From NCBI GenBank assembly GCA_002435325.1, contig DJMJ01000031.1:1-64000 (forward strand): DNA of 64,000 nucleotides. Direction: 5' to 3'. The translations under genes and the position numbers were made by a program. Shown here piece after piece: positions 33,362 to 42,284 of this stretch; within the stretch, counting starts at the first letter, position 1, and each line of letters opens with the position of its first letter. The notes under the pieces are model-generated. The model ran no database searches, was not told the DNA's origin, and was given only the letters and a program-made list of their open reading frames with translations. Origin of the DNA: Nitrospira sp. UBA6493. Its GTDB lineage: Bacteria > Nitrospirota > Nitrospiria > Nitrospirales > Nitrospiraceae.

Positions 33362-33835
33362 TTATCGGTGACGTCTCCAATGGCTGTGAATATGGGGCCC
33401 CCAGTAAGGGCGGTAATAGTAAGAGCCTCCATAAATCCACGGGCGTCCGAGGTAGAGGCCTAATCCCACGGCCGGTGGATAGACGTAGGAATAGATGTAA
33501 GGGCTCGCCGGGATGATGACTGGCGGAGCGGCCGGTTGGCGGGTGAGATCCGCGGTCTTCGCTTGCTGTTTGAGTTGTTCGACCGCACCTTCCTGAAATT
33601 GAAGTTGTCTTTTAATTTTTGCGATTTCTTCACGTTGAAGCTCGATGAACGTATTTAAGCATCGAGTTTGCGCATCTCCGGTATAGCCTGAACATTTCCA
33701 GGGAACCGCCTGGTCTGCTGCCTGCGCTGAGATCGTCCAAAGGAGTAGAAGCAATCCGATTATTCCGGCGAGCGCCAGGAGTTGCCAGGAATGTACTGTC
33801 TCGGGAAGTGCCATGACGGTCGGTTGACGCTTCAT
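33362..33835 (-). CDS. Exported protein with coiled coil and Tyr/Pro-rich tail
   Basis: The 157-residue protein has an N-terminal hydrophobic segment (about residues 17-38, with a possible signal cleavage after AQA). Two cysteines follow (KCSGYTGDAQTRC), then a short coiled coil (ELQREEIAKIKRQLQFQEGA), and a tail very rich in Tyr, Pro, Gly and His (YIYSYVYPPAVGLGLYLG), a composition seen in surface or envelope proteins. The function is unknown. It converges with the small membrane-protein gene. Confidence 0.65.
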   Translation of the reverse strand: MKRQPTVMALPETVHSWQLLALAGIIGLLLLLWTISAQAADQAVPWKCSGYTGDAQTRCLNTFIELQREEIAKIKRQLQFQEGAVEQLKQQAKTADLTRQPAAPPVIIPASPYIYSYVYPPAVGLGLYLGRPWIYGGSYYYRPYWGPHIHSHWRRHR

Positions 33836-33986
33836 ATGAACCCTCCTTGGTGGGCTTACTTATACGCTACCACGGGAATGTTGTTTTGAGTAGGCCCGCT
33901 TTCTACCTGAAGTGAACGCACGACACCGGTACCTGTTGACGAAAACGGATCAAGCCGTTTGATTTTGCGGCAACAGGCCTCCTACA

Positions 33987-34745
33987 ATGCCGCAACATTC
34001 AGTCACCATGAAGCGTATGCGAGCCAAATCAGCGAAGCCCTCACCTCGAAAGAAGAAGGCCGTTTCCAAATTTCCTGCGCTCTCTCCTGCTCTGAAACGC
34101 CGGTTTCAACAACGGTTGCTCAAGTGGTACGGCGAGCATGGCCGAGATCTCCCCTGGCGGAAGACCGCGGACCCGTACCACATTCTGGTGTCGGAAGTGA
34201 TGTTGCAGCAGACGCAGGTGGATCGCGTGATTCCCAAGTATCACGAGTTTTTGGATCGCTATCCGAGTTTCGAGCATTTGGCCGACGCCCCGGTCGCCGA
34301 CGTGAAAAAAACCTGGTATCCCTTGGGCTACAACATCCGTCCGGAGCGGTTGCACAGCATTGCCCGTGAAACGGTCGAGCGCTATGGCGGGCAACTGCCC
34401 AATGATGCCGAGGAGCTGCTCTCGTTTAAGGGGATCGGGAGGTATACCGCCGGTGCCATCCGGTCGTTTGCGTTCAACGAGGATGCGCCGATTCTCGATA
34501 CCAATGTCATTCGCGTGCTCCACCGCGTGTTTGTCGCCGAGGGCGATCCCAAGACTCAGAAAGCACAGCTTTGGGAACTCTCGGAAGCCCTGATCCCGCG
34601 CGGAAAGGGGTACGACTTTAACCAGGCGATTATGGATTTCGGCGCGATGGTCTGTACGGCGAGAGATCCCTATTGCTTGTTGTGCCCGATGAAGTCCTTC
34701 TGCCGGACCTATCCGTTCGATCCGCAGTCCCGCTCCCGTTCGTAG
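33987..34745 (+). CDS. mutY: A/G-specific adenine glycosylase MutY, catalytic domain only
   Basis: The protein removes adenine mispaired with 8-oxoguanine. Its HhH-GPD core shows catalytic Glu (LVSEVMLQQTQ), the helix-hairpin-helix (FKGIGRYTAGAI), catalytic Asp (ILDTNVIRVL) and the 4Fe-4S ligands C-x6-C-x2-C-x5-C (CTARDPYCLLCPMKSFC). The C-terminal Nudix-like domain that normally reads 8-oxoG is missing, and the protein ends soon after the cluster. A complete Nudix protein is encoded seven bases later. The start is uncertain among ATG 33987, 34008 and 34017, since the first 30 residues are basic and unconserved. Confidence 0.9.
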   Translation: MPQHSVTMKRMRAKSAKPSPRKKKAVSKFPALSPALKRRFQQRLLKWYGEHGRDLPWRKTADPYHILVSEVMLQQTQVDRVIPKYHEFLDRYPSFEHLADAPVADVKKTWYPLGYNIRPERLHSIARETVERYGGQLPNDAEELLSFKGIGRYTAGAIRSFAFNEDAPILDTNVIRVLHRVFVAEGDPKTQKAQLWELSEALIPRGKGYDFNQAIMDFGAMVCTARDPYCLLCPMKSFCRTYPFDPQSRSRS

Positions 34746-34752
34746 GCAATCG

Positions 34753-35157
34753 ATGATGGTGATCCAAGTCGCGGCAGGACTGATTTATCGTGATGGCCGG
34801 TATTTGATCGCCCGCCGGAAACCCGACGCGCATCTTGGCGGATTCTGGGAATTCCCCGGTGGAAAACGTGAACCGGGTGAAACGTTGGAAGCCTGTTTAC
34901 ATCGCGAGCTGTTTGAGGAATTGAATGTCCGGATCGCCGGCCCTCGTCCATACCGGGTTGTCCGGCATACGTACCCTGAGAAAACCGTCGAGCTGCATTT
35001 CTTCCATTGCGCGATTGAAACGGGAGAAGCCCAGCCGATGGACGGCACGGAACTCCGGTGGGTGTTGCCGGACGAATTGGCGCAATTCCAATTTCCCCCG
35101 GCGGACGAGGTGATCCTCGAGGCCTTGCGGCGGGACGCAGGAAGGAGTTTGTCATGA
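34753..35157 (+). CDS. mutT: MutT-like Nudix hydrolase (8-oxo-dGTP diphosphatase type)
   Basis: The 134-residue protein of the MutT group has a full Nudix box (GGKREPGETLEACLHRELFEEL) and an N-terminal strand VAAGLIYRDGRYLIARR, with LGGFWEFPGG just before the box as in MutT/Nudix 8-oxo-dGTPases. It would clean oxidised nucleotides from the pool. It sits seven bases after mutY, in the place where a fused MutY would carry its Nudix domain, and its TGA overlaps the exonuclease start (ATGA), so the three genes form one operon against 8-oxoG damage. Confidence 0.9.
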   Translation: MMVIQVAAGLIYRDGRYLIARRKPDAHLGGFWEFPGGKREPGETLEACLHRELFEELNVRIAGPRPYRVVRHTYPEKTVELHFFHCAIETGEAQPMDGTELRWVLPDELAQFQFPPADEVILEALRRDAGRSLS

Positions 35158-35861
35158 AGGTGGTGCTCGATATCGAAACGGTTCAGGCTCCAAGAGAAGA
35201 GTGGGCGAGACTATTGGGAAAAGAGCCTCCGTCGGGCGAACCAACAGGAGATGTCGATCTCTTTGCCGCCGGAGCCGCGGAGGAACAGCGCCATGCTGAC
35301 GATGAGCTGTATGCCAAGTCGGCCTTTGATGGGACCTTCAGCCGGATTGTCTGTATCGGGCTGCTCGAATTTTCCGATCAAATGGAAGCGCGAAGCGCGG
35401 TGGCCTGGTATGGGCCGAATGAGCGGGAGCTGTTGCGCCAGTTCTGGGCTCGCTTGGCGCAAGACCGGCCCGGACTCTTTATCACCCACAACGGACTAGG
35501 GTTCGACCTGCCCTTCATCAAGAAACGCTCGATCATCAACCAGGTCAAGCCCAGCCTTGATATCAATCTGGCCAAGTTCCGGACAGAGCCGGTGTACGAT
35601 ACGATGGCGATCTGGAGTAATTGGGATACCCGCGGGTGGGTCAAGCTGGATGTGCTGGCCAGAGCGCTCAACGTGGAGACGAAATCCGGGAGCGGTTCGC
35701 AGGTGGCGGCGATGTGGGAGCAGGGGCAAGGGATGGAGCTGGCCCGGTACTGCCTCCAGGATACGTATGTGACCTATGCCTGTTATTGCCGGATGAACTT
35801 CCGGCAGCCGTTGTCCAGCGATGTGGTGCTGCTTCAGCCGGAATTGCTCGAGATGCTGTAA
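35154..35861 (+). CDS. DnaQ-like 3'-5' exonuclease (PolB exonuclease-like family)
   Basis: The 235-residue protein has exonuclease motif I at the start (VVLDIETVQ), motif II in FITHNGLGFDLPF and motif III near the end (YCLQDTYVTY), all with the acidic metal ligands. This is the predicted 3'-5' exonuclease family related to the DNA polymerase B proofreading domain. It starts with ATG 35154 overlapping the mutT stop by four bases; the longer frame to 35058 is inside mutT. A role in repair or in trimming 3' ends fits the operon. Confidence 0.85.
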   Translation: MKVVLDIETVQAPREEWARLLGKEPPSGEPTGDVDLFAAGAAEEQRHADDELYAKSAFDGTFSRIVCIGLLEFSDQMEARSAVAWYGPNERELLRQFWARLAQDRPGLFITHNGLGFDLPFIKKRSIINQVKPSLDINLAKFRTEPVYDTMAIWSNWDTRGWVKLDVLARALNVETKSGSGSQVAAMWEQGQGMELARYCLQDTYVTYACYCRMNFRQPLSSDVVLLQPELLEML

Positions 35862-35872
35862 GGCGTGGAAGG

Positions 35873-36799
35873 CTATCGGGTTGGATGCAGCTCAGCCTTT
35901 TTCTTGCTGCTCGATTTTGGAGCGGGTTTGGATTTGACAGCACTGCCTTTAGGGGCATTGACCTGAGCCGTCCTCTCTCTCAATTTGGCTTTCATCCAGG
36001 TATTTTCTTTCCGCAGCATACTGATTTCTGAGTCTTTGAGGGCGGCGGTCTCTTTTGCCCTGCGAAGTTCCTCCGTCTGTGTGGTCGCAGTATCGTCTGA
36101 TGCCAGTGCAATCGTGTCTGGGCCGGCCGGCTGATCCGATGTCGCAGCAGAAGCGACGGATGGACCGGCGGTTTTTGCCAAGATCGGGTAGTTGATCACG
36201 AGGGATTGCACTCCCTGAACGCCATGAGCCACAGCGGGGTTGGCCGCTTCGATTCTGGCGGCGGGAGAAGGTGAAAATCCTATGGCTTTGGAAAGGCCAT
36301 TCGACGAAGTGATGGTGACATGCATGGCCCCGTGGTGCACATAGAGGGTGCCCGCGGTGGGTTCAGCGCCTGACCCTGCCGATGGGGACACACGGAAACC
36401 GACAATTTGCTCCGGTTTCGCTCGCGATAATCCTTGGGCTAGCAGGGGAGCAAGAAACTCGGCGTCCTCATCGCTGAAAACTCTCATCGGCTTGCTGCCA
36501 CTCGCGGGCATTTTCGTCGATGTCGTCGTGGCCGTTTCGGCCAAAAGTCCTATGATGACCTTCATCATGGTCTGGCGATCGATCATGGTCGGATGATCGG
36601 CATCAAATGACCAGTCCGATATGTCTTCGAGATAGATGGATCCTTTTGCAGTTTGCTGAATAGGCTGATTGCTGGAGAAGTGTGAGCAGCCTGCCGTCAG
36701 AACGGTGCATGACAGGAGCAGAATCGAAGGGACACTGATGCGGGTGGAGATTCTGACAGACACGGGAGAATTCCTTTCCGCACGGAAGCAGGTTGTCAT
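35873..36799 (-). CDS. Predicted lipoprotein with C-terminal coiled coil
   Basis: The 308-residue protein has a signal peptide ending in LTAGCS (lipobox) after an extended N-terminus. A globular part follows (residues about 50-200; ISDWSFDADHPTMIDRQTMM, GLLAETATTTSTKMP, IVGFRVSPS), then a linker, a coiled coil with EELRRAKETAALKDSEISML, and a Lys-rich tail (KSKPAPKSSSKKKAE). It is probably anchored in the outer membrane, with the basic tail able to bind peptidoglycan or other anions. The exact start is uncertain, since a shorter start would also leave a signal peptide. It converges with the exonuclease gene. Confidence 0.65.
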   Translation of the reverse strand: MTTCFRAERNSPVSVRISTRISVPSILLLSCTVLTAGCSHFSSNQPIQQTAKGSIYLEDISDWSFDADHPTMIDRQTMMKVIIGLLAETATTTSTKMPASGSKPMRVFSDEDAEFLAPLLAQGLSRAKPEQIVGFRVSPSAGSGAEPTAGTLYVHHGAMHVTITSSNGLSKAIGFSPSPAARIEAANPAVAHGVQGVQSLVINYPILAKTAGPSVASAATSDQPAGPDTIALASDDTATTQTEELRRAKETAALKDSEISMLRKENTWMKAKLRERTAQVNAPKGSAVKSKPAPKSSSKKKAELHPTR

Positions 36800-36835
36800 G
36801 GCCGCTGAGGCGGCCGGATGAATTGTCTGGCGGAG

Positions 36836-36919
36836 TTACCAGATGCCCAGGCCCATGAGCACCATGCCCATGGCGAGCCATCCGAACACCCCTGCCGAAA
36901 TCATGCTTTCGAGTGTCAT
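36836..36919 (-). CDS. Possible 27-residue single-span membrane peptide
   Basis: A frame from ATG 36919 to TAA 36836 gives MTLESMISAGVFGWLAMGMV followed by LMGLGIW, an acidic N-terminus and one Met/Gly-rich hydrophobic span. The ribosome binding site is poor. It lies 36 bases upstream of the lipoprotein gene on the same strand. It could be a small membrane subunit, or a chance frame. Confidence 0.3.
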   Translation of the reverse strand: MTLESMISAGVFGWLAMGMVLMGLGIW

Positions 36920-36989
36920 GTGCGAATCCGATTGGTGTGAGTGGTTGGGTAATGAGTCCTTCATAAGTAGTCAGTTCAATTAGCAAGGG

Positions 36990-37352
36990 TTATGCCTTTG
37001 AGGCATCTGGTGAAAATAGCTGGAGAAATACACAAGAGTCGAAGAGATGAAGCAACAAGCGTTTTGACCGGTGATGGAGGAGGGGTGAAAATACAAAAGA
37101 GTTTACTAGTTGATTCAATGGCTTAGATGAACTGTTCTTTTGTTTGGCAGATGAGACTGAAAGAATGGTGCCATCACTGGTGATTCTTTTTCTTTAATCG
37201 CAAGAATTGTTTTAGTGAGGAGTGCGTGGAAAGTTTGACGAAGAGGCGTCAAAAAATGTTCGTTATGAAGGCTTGGCTGTGCAGGAATGTCCTTCTGTGA
37301 TGGGAAAAATTAACCCAGAGGGGCTATTGGGAGAGCTGAAGGGCGGCCAAGG
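36990..37352. other. AT-rich gene-free stretch
   Basis: This stretch is clearly richer in A and T than the rest of the window. It has an ATCAC-TG-GTGAT palindrome followed by TCTTTTTCTTT near 37173-37193, which may end transcription on the plus strand. No ORF reads as a protein: the 65-residue frame at 37222-37419 runs into the 3' end of miaB. Confidence 0.5.
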
Positions 37353-38687
37353 CTACTCCGCAAATAGGGCGGCAGTTGTGGCGTCGGTGATCAATCTAGT
37401 GGTGAACATACCGGGCTGAAGCGGCTCGGTTCCCTTATTCCAGATGACGGCAATGTTGCCGTCGGTTTTTCCCATCCATTGGTCCGGCGACCGGGTGGCA
37501 TCGCGCTCGACCAGGATCGGGACTCTCTGGCCGATGTAGTCCCGGTTCAGGGCCGCGCCGATCTCCCGCTGGAGATCGACCAAGCGCTGCACGCGCAAGC
37601 TCTTGACCTCGTTAGAGATGTCGTCGGGATATTTCCTTGCGGCGATCGTATTTTTCCGCTCGGAATAGGCGAATACAAAGGCGGAATGGAAGCGGACCTG
37701 TTCGACCAGCTGATAGGTCTGGTTGAACTCCTCGTCCGTTTCCGAACAGAACCCGCAGATGATATCGGTCGTCAGCACAATATCGGGGATGAGCTGCCTG
37801 ATCTGGTCGACGAGCTTGCGATAGTCGTCTGTCGTATAGAGCCGGCCCATGAGATCCAGGATACGATCGCTGCCGGATTGCAGCGGCAGGTGAATGTGTT
37901 TGCAAATCTTCGGATGAGTGGCGATGGCCTCCAGGAGCGGACGGGGAAAATCCTTGGGATGGGGCGAGGTAAACCGGACCCGTTCAATGCCGGGCGTATC
38001 GGCGACCGCCAGGATGAGCTTGGCAAAGTCCCAGTCGTCAGACCGGTACGAGTTCACGTTTTGTCCCAACAAGGTGATTTGCTTGTAGCCCAGAGCCGCC
38101 GCTTGCTGCGCTTCGGCCAGAATGCTCTGCGGGTCGCGCGACCGTTCACGCCCTCTGGTGTAAGGAACGACGCAGAAGCTGCAGAAGTTGTCGCAGCCGC
38201 GCATGACGGTGATCCAGGCATTGGTTCCGCCCTCGCGATCCGGCATGACCCCGTCGTAAGTTTCATATTCCGACAGGTCGAGCGCGAAGGCCTTCTTGGA
38301 GAACCCCTGTTCCTGGGCCTGGAGGGCGTTGGAGATCAGCATGGGTAGCTGCCGATAGGCATCGGGGCCGGCCAGCACATCGATCAACGGCACTTTCTTG
38401 GTCAGCTCGTCTTTCAGGCTTTGCGCCATGCAGCCGAGTACGCCGACGACAAGCGGCCGTTCCTTCTTGATCGCGTGCAACTCTCCGAGATGGCCATAGA
38501 CTTTGTTATGCGCATTCTCACGGATCGCGCAGGTGTTCATCAGCATGACATCCGCTCGCTCGCGATCGTCGGTAAAGGCGAATCCGTCTTGTTTGAGCAG
38601 CGAACGGACCAACTCGCTGTCCGATTCGTTCATCTGACAGCCGAAGGTCTCGATATGGACTAAATGGGGCGTTGTTTTGTGTGTCAT
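37353..38687 (-). CDS. miaB: tRNA-2-methylthio-N6-isopentenyladenosine synthase MiaB
   Basis: The 444-residue radical SAM methylthiotransferase adds a 2-methylthio group to i6A37 in tRNAs reading UNN codons. It has an N-terminal UPF0004 domain with three Cys for the auxiliary cluster (ETFGCQMNE, MLMNTCAIRENA, VVGVLGCMAQ), the radical SAM cluster CDNFCSFC and a C-terminal TRAM domain. The start ATG 38687 overlaps the end of mtaB by four bases, so both methylthiotransferases are read from one message. Confidence 0.95.
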   Translation of the reverse strand: MTHKTTPHLVHIETFGCQMNESDSELVRSLLKQDGFAFTDDRERADVMLMNTCAIRENAHNKVYGHLGELHAIKKERPLVVGVLGCMAQSLKDELTKKVPLIDVLAGPDAYRQLPMLISNALQAQEQGFSKKAFALDLSEYETYDGVMPDREGGTNAWITVMRGCDNFCSFCVVPYTRGRERSRDPQSILAEAQQAAALGYKQITLLGQNVNSYRSDDWDFAKLILAVADTPGIERVRFTSPHPKDFPRPLLEAIATHPKICKHIHLPLQSGSDRILDLMGRLYTTDDYRKLVDQIRQLIPDIVLTTDIICGFCSETDEEFNQTYQLVEQVRFHSAFVFAYSERKNTIAARKYPDDISNEVKSLRVQRLVDLQREIGAALNRDYIGQRVPILVERDATRSPDQWMGKTDGNIAVIWNKGTEPLQPGMFTTRLITDATTAALFAE

Positions 38688-40033
38688 AAGATCGGCAATG
38701 GTACGGCGCTGGGATGGTTGTTCCTGAAATGGCCGATGACCCAGCGTTCGCTGGCGGCGGAGATCGTCACCTGGTGGACCTGATTCGCCATGTCACGATT
38801 TGACGCCACCGCGACTTTCAAAAAGTTTGCCGTGGTTCCAACACCATAGCCTTCCTGGAGTCCGGATTCAAACAAGACCGGGACCGTGGTGCCAATATGC
38901 CGGTCGTGAAAGGCCAGCCGTTTGGCCTGTGAGCGAGCCGTCAGGATAGCCGTGCGTCGCTTGACCAATGCCGGATCTACCGGATGAGGAAGCTTGATGG
39001 CCGCCGTTCCCGGTCTGGGCGAATAGGGGAAGACGTGAAAATAGGCGAAGGGCAGATCGGTTGCCAGCTGAAGCGTCTTGTCGAAGGCCTCGTCATCTTC
39101 GCCGGGGAAGCCCACCATGATGTCCGTGCCGAGTCCAAGATTGGGCACCTTGCGCAGGGCACGCTCGATGAGACCTCGATACTCGCCTGCCGAATAGGAC
39201 CGGTTCATCGCCGACAGGATGCCGTCGTCTCCACTCTGAAGAGGAATATGAAGATAGGGACAGAGCTTCTGGGATGAGGCCATGAGATCGAGCAGTTCAT
39301 CCGTGACCGTGGTCGGTTCAATCGAGGAGATGCGGATGCGCTCGAGCCCGGCAATCTGTTCCAGCTTCCGGATCACGGTACAAAGATCGGCTCCGTTCTG
39401 CCGGTACTGTCCGATATTCACGCCGGTCAACACGACTTCCCGGTACCCCTGATCTGCGAGTTGCTTGGCCTCGCGAAGCACATCGGCCAACATGCGGCTG
39501 CGTTCCTGTCCACGGGCGGAGGGAATAATGCAGAAGCTGCACATCGTGCTACAGCCGTCCTGAATCTTGAGCGGAGCCCGGGTGGAGTCTGGTTGCGCGT
39601 ACAGGTCGAGTTCAAAATCGTCGCGCGCAATCGTTTTGGTCCGATGCACCTCGGGTGTCGCCCGTTTCTGGAGTTGATCGCTCGGCGGGAGATAGCTGGG
39701 CAGGTCCAGCTTGTATTGGTTGCCGACGATCAAGTCGATGCCCGCCTGCTTCTTCAGCCCCTCCGGTCCGGTCTGCGCATAGCAGCCGGTCACGGCGATA
39801 AAGGCATGGGGCGAATGTTTCAATGTCTTTCGAATCAGATAGCGCGACGTGCGCTCGGCGTCTTCAGTGACGGAGCAGGTATTCAGCACCAGCAAATCGG
39901 TCGGCTGGCCAAATTCTACGAGTTGATAGCCGTCCCGTCGCAGCCGTTCCCCGAGGATCGAGGTTTCCGCCTGGTTCAGCCGGCAGCCGAGTGTGTGCAG
40001 CGAGGCGCGTGGTTGTGCGGTGTTCGTGATCAT
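38684..40033 (-). CDS. mtaB: tRNA N6-threonylcarbamoyladenosine methylthiotransferase MtaB
   Basis: The 449-residue protein is a sister of MiaB that makes ms2t6A37 in tRNAs reading ANN codons. The auxiliary cluster Cys occur in HTLGCRLNQAE, VLNTCSVTEDAER and VTGCYAQTGP, with the radical SAM cluster in DGCSTMCSFCI and a TRAM-like C-terminus. The HTLGCRLNQAE opening is diagnostic for MtaB against MiaB or RimO. It is the promoter-proximal gene of the mtaB-miaB pair, and its start lies 130 bases from the divergent secreted-protein gene. Confidence 0.94.
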   Translation of the reverse strand: MITNTAQPRASLHTLGCRLNQAETSILGERLRRDGYQLVEFGQPTDLLVLNTCSVTEDAERTSRYLIRKTLKHSPHAFIAVTGCYAQTGPEGLKKQAGIDLIVGNQYKLDLPSYLPPSDQLQKRATPEVHRTKTIARDDFELDLYAQPDSTRAPLKIQDGCSTMCSFCIIPSARGQERSRMLADVLREAKQLADQGYREVVLTGVNIGQYRQNGADLCTVIRKLEQIAGLERIRISSIEPTTVTDELLDLMASSQKLCPYLHIPLQSGDDGILSAMNRSYSAGEYRGLIERALRKVPNLGLGTDIMVGFPGEDDEAFDKTLQLATDLPFAYFHVFPYSPRPGTAAIKLPHPVDPALVKRRTAILTARSQAKRLAFHDRHIGTTVPVLFESGLQEGYGVGTTANFLKVAVASNRDMANQVHQVTISAASERWVIGHFRNNHPSAVPLPIL

Positions 40034-40163
40034 CCCGCGGCATTATAGGGGAGCGTTCGCGCAGCGGGCAAGGGAGGACAGTGCAGGAGATTGAGTCTGA
40101 CGATTGGATTGACAGTGTATGATTTGGCTCGATAGAGTGAGTGGCCTTGCGGGAGGTGCCAGG

Positions 40164-40571
40164 ATGATCACACGTTCCACCTGGATATTGATGGTGCTGG
40201 TTGCCACATTGCTGATGCGCCCTGGGCACACGGCGTCTCGCGAGATCCTGCCGGTTGAACCAGAACTGACTACGCGTCTCGACGAACTCTACGACCACGA
40301 AGCGCGGTTATTCCTCATGCTCTATTCCCTCAAGGGCAACGGCCAGGTGGATTACGTGACCGGCAGGCTTGTTCAGGATTATTCGCGGAGCCAATATGGC
40401 AATCCCATCTATCAGACCGACGAGCAGCCGATTTTCTATTGGTGGAACCACACTATGTGGAACGATCCCGAACAAGATGGGGTCAATGGCAACGAGCGGA
40501 TCTACCAGGAGAATGTGGACTTCGATATCCTGCGCTATAAACCTTGTCTTTTTAACGGGCAATCCTGCTAG
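40164..40571 (+). CDS. Small secreted protein, unknown function
   Basis: The 135-residue protein has a signal peptide (hydrophobic core ITRSTWILMVLVATLLM, cleavage near HTA). The mature part is acidic and aromatic, with TGRLVQDYSRSQYGNPIYQT, IFYWWNHTMWNDPEQDG and a final NGQSC, and two Cys near the end (KPCLFNGQSC). ATG 40164 is chosen for the GGGAGG site ten bases upstream. No family was recognised; a periplasmic or secreted role is likely. Confidence 0.65.
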   Translation: MITRSTWILMVLVATLLMRPGHTASREILPVEPELTTRLDELYDHEARLFLMLYSLKGNGQVDYVTGRLVQDYSRSQYGNPIYQTDEQPIFYWWNHTMWNDPEQDGVNGNERIYQENVDFDILRYKPCLFNGQSC

Positions 40572-40717
40572 TTCCTCCCTCATCGGGATTCGATCGATCT
40601 TCCTCTGACGCATCATGTCAGCAGTGATTTCGCGTGATTCAAGATTCTCCTGCGACAGTTCTCGTGTTCGGTGCTATTCTACGGGGCGATCCATTTATTC
40701 ATCGTTGATACACACTC

Positions 40718-41980
40718 GTGTCTATGAATCTGTTCGCTCTGTTTCCAAAAGCGTTCTTGAACCGCCGTTTGGCGGTGATGTTTCCGCTCGGGTTTCTCTC
40801 GGGCCTTCCGCTTGCGCTCACGGCCGGCACGTTGCAGGCCTGGCTGACGGTGGAAGGGGTGGATCTCAAGACGATCGGCATTTTCACACTCGTCGGCCTG
40901 CCGTATACGCTCAAGTTTCTCTGGGCTCCCGTGATCGACCGGCTCGTCCCGCCCTGGCTGGGGCGTCGGCGCGGGTGGATGCTGGTGACGCAGCTCTGTG
41001 TGGCGCTGGGTTTGGTGCTGATGGCCTCCACCAGTCCACGGCATCAGCCGGAGTTGCTGGCGGCCTTTGCGCTGCTGGTGGCGTTTCTGTCTGCCTCGCT
41101 CGATATCGTCTTCGATGCCTACCGGACGGATGCGCTCGAGCCGCAGGAACGTGGTTTTGGCGCAGCGGTTTGGGTGAACGGCTATCGGATCGCGCTGCTC
41201 GTGGCCGGCGCAGGGGCTCTTATGGTGGCCGACGTGGTCGGGTGGCCGGTGACCTATCTGCTGTTGGCCGCGATGATGCTGGCCGGCACCGGCATCATCT
41301 TCATGAGCCCCGAGCCGGGGCGGATTGCCACGGCGCCTCACACCATGGCAGAGGCAGTTGGCGCGCCGCTTAAAGAGTTTTTCGCGCGTCCGCACGCGCT
41401 GGGATTTCTCGGGGTAATCATCCTCTATAAACTGGGAGATGCCTTTGCGTCCTCGCTGCAGACGGCGTTCTTAATCGGCGAGCTGGGTTTTTCGTCCGGC
41501 GAGGTGGGCTTTGTGAAGGGGCTGGGAATTCTGGCGACGCTCCTGGGTGCGCTCGGCGGCGGGCTCTTGATGGCGCGGGCCGGATTGGTGCAATCGCTGC
41601 TGACGTTTGGGGCATTACAGGCTATTTCGAATCTCGGGTTCGTTTTATTGGCTTGGGCGGGGAAGAGTTCGGCGCTGCTGGTCATGGCGATCGTGGTCGA
41701 AAATGTCACCGGCGGCATGGGGACGGCGGCGTTTGTGGCGCTGGTGATGTCGCTCTGCGATCCGCGCTACACGGCGACGCAGTTTGCGCTGCTTTCGTCG
41801 GTGGAGGCGCTCGGCCGGGTATTTGCCGGACGTCCCTCGGCGGATCTCGTTGCGTGGGTGGGCTGGGCGCAGTTCTTCTTCTTGACCTTCGTGGTGGCGC
41901 TGCCAGGCCTCTGGGCCGTCTGGCGGATGCGGGAGCGGATTAGCGCTGGTCAATCCTGCTCCGCTACAGCGCCTGCGTAA
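40718..41980 (+). CDS. ampG: AmpG-family MFS permease (muropeptide importer)
   Basis: The 420-residue major facilitator protein has about 12 membrane spans. The AmpG hallmarks are FPLGFLSGLPLALTAGTLQ in the first span, LVGLPYTLKFLWAPVIDR with GRRRGWM following in the first loop, and the RTDALEPQERGFGAA loop. AmpG imports anhydro-muropeptides for peptidoglycan recycling and influences beta-lactamase induction. GTG 40718 and ATG 40724 are both possible starts. It is a single gene, convergent with a small membrane-protein gene 13 bases later. Confidence 0.9.
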   Translation: MSMNLFALFPKAFLNRRLAVMFPLGFLSGLPLALTAGTLQAWLTVEGVDLKTIGIFTLVGLPYTLKFLWAPVIDRLVPPWLGRRRGWMLVTQLCVALGLVLMASTSPRHQPELLAAFALLVAFLSASLDIVFDAYRTDALEPQERGFGAAVWVNGYRIALLVAGAGALMVADVVGWPVTYLLLAAMMLAGTGIIFMSPEPGRIATAPHTMAEAVGAPLKEFFARPHALGFLGVIILYKLGDAFASSLQTAFLIGELGFSSGEVGFVKGLGILATLLGALGGGLLMARAGLVQSLLTFGALQAISNLGFVLLAWAGKSSALLVMAIVVENVTGGMGTAAFVALVMSLCDPRYTATQFALLSSVEALGRVFAGRPSADLVAWVGWAQFFFLTFVVALPGLWAVWRMRERISAGQSCSATAPA

Positions 41981-41993
41981 CCAGCGGCATCTG

Positions 41994-42284
41994 TTACGAC
42001 AGGCGGCGTTGGAGGAACAGGACGAACAGCATGAGGGTTGGAAGCGGGGCGAAGAGAAAGGGGAGTAGCCAGAGCCAGACATTCTTTCCCCGGACCCGAG
42101 CCTGGTCGATCATCCAGACAAAGACCCAGATGATGAGGCCGGCATAGTTGAGCGCCATCCATCTGGTAGTGTGGATTTTGAGACCGCTGCTGTTTTCCGG
42201 TGATCCTTCCAAGAGGAAAAGGACCAGCAGCAATACGAATCCTCCCAATAACCCGGCGACGAGGCGTTTGCTCCAGACGAACAT
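41994..42284 (-). CDS. Small membrane protein, three predicted spans
   Basis: The 96-residue protein has hydrophobic segments at about residues 8-25, 43-59 and 69-91, the last followed by RRLS. A GGAGG site is present five bases before ATG 42284. No motif or family was recognised. It converges on ampG and diverges from the DUF4359 gene. Confidence 0.65.
   Translation of the reverse strand: MFVWSKRLVAGLLGGFVLLLVLFLLEGSPENSSGLKIHTTRWMALNYAGLIIWVFVWMIDQARVRGKNVWLWLLPFLFAPLPTLMLFVLFLQRRLS

Noticed and set aside
37222..37419. 65-codon ORF on the plus strand
   Set aside because: It overlaps the 3' end of miaB and has no ribosome binding site or protein-like composition.
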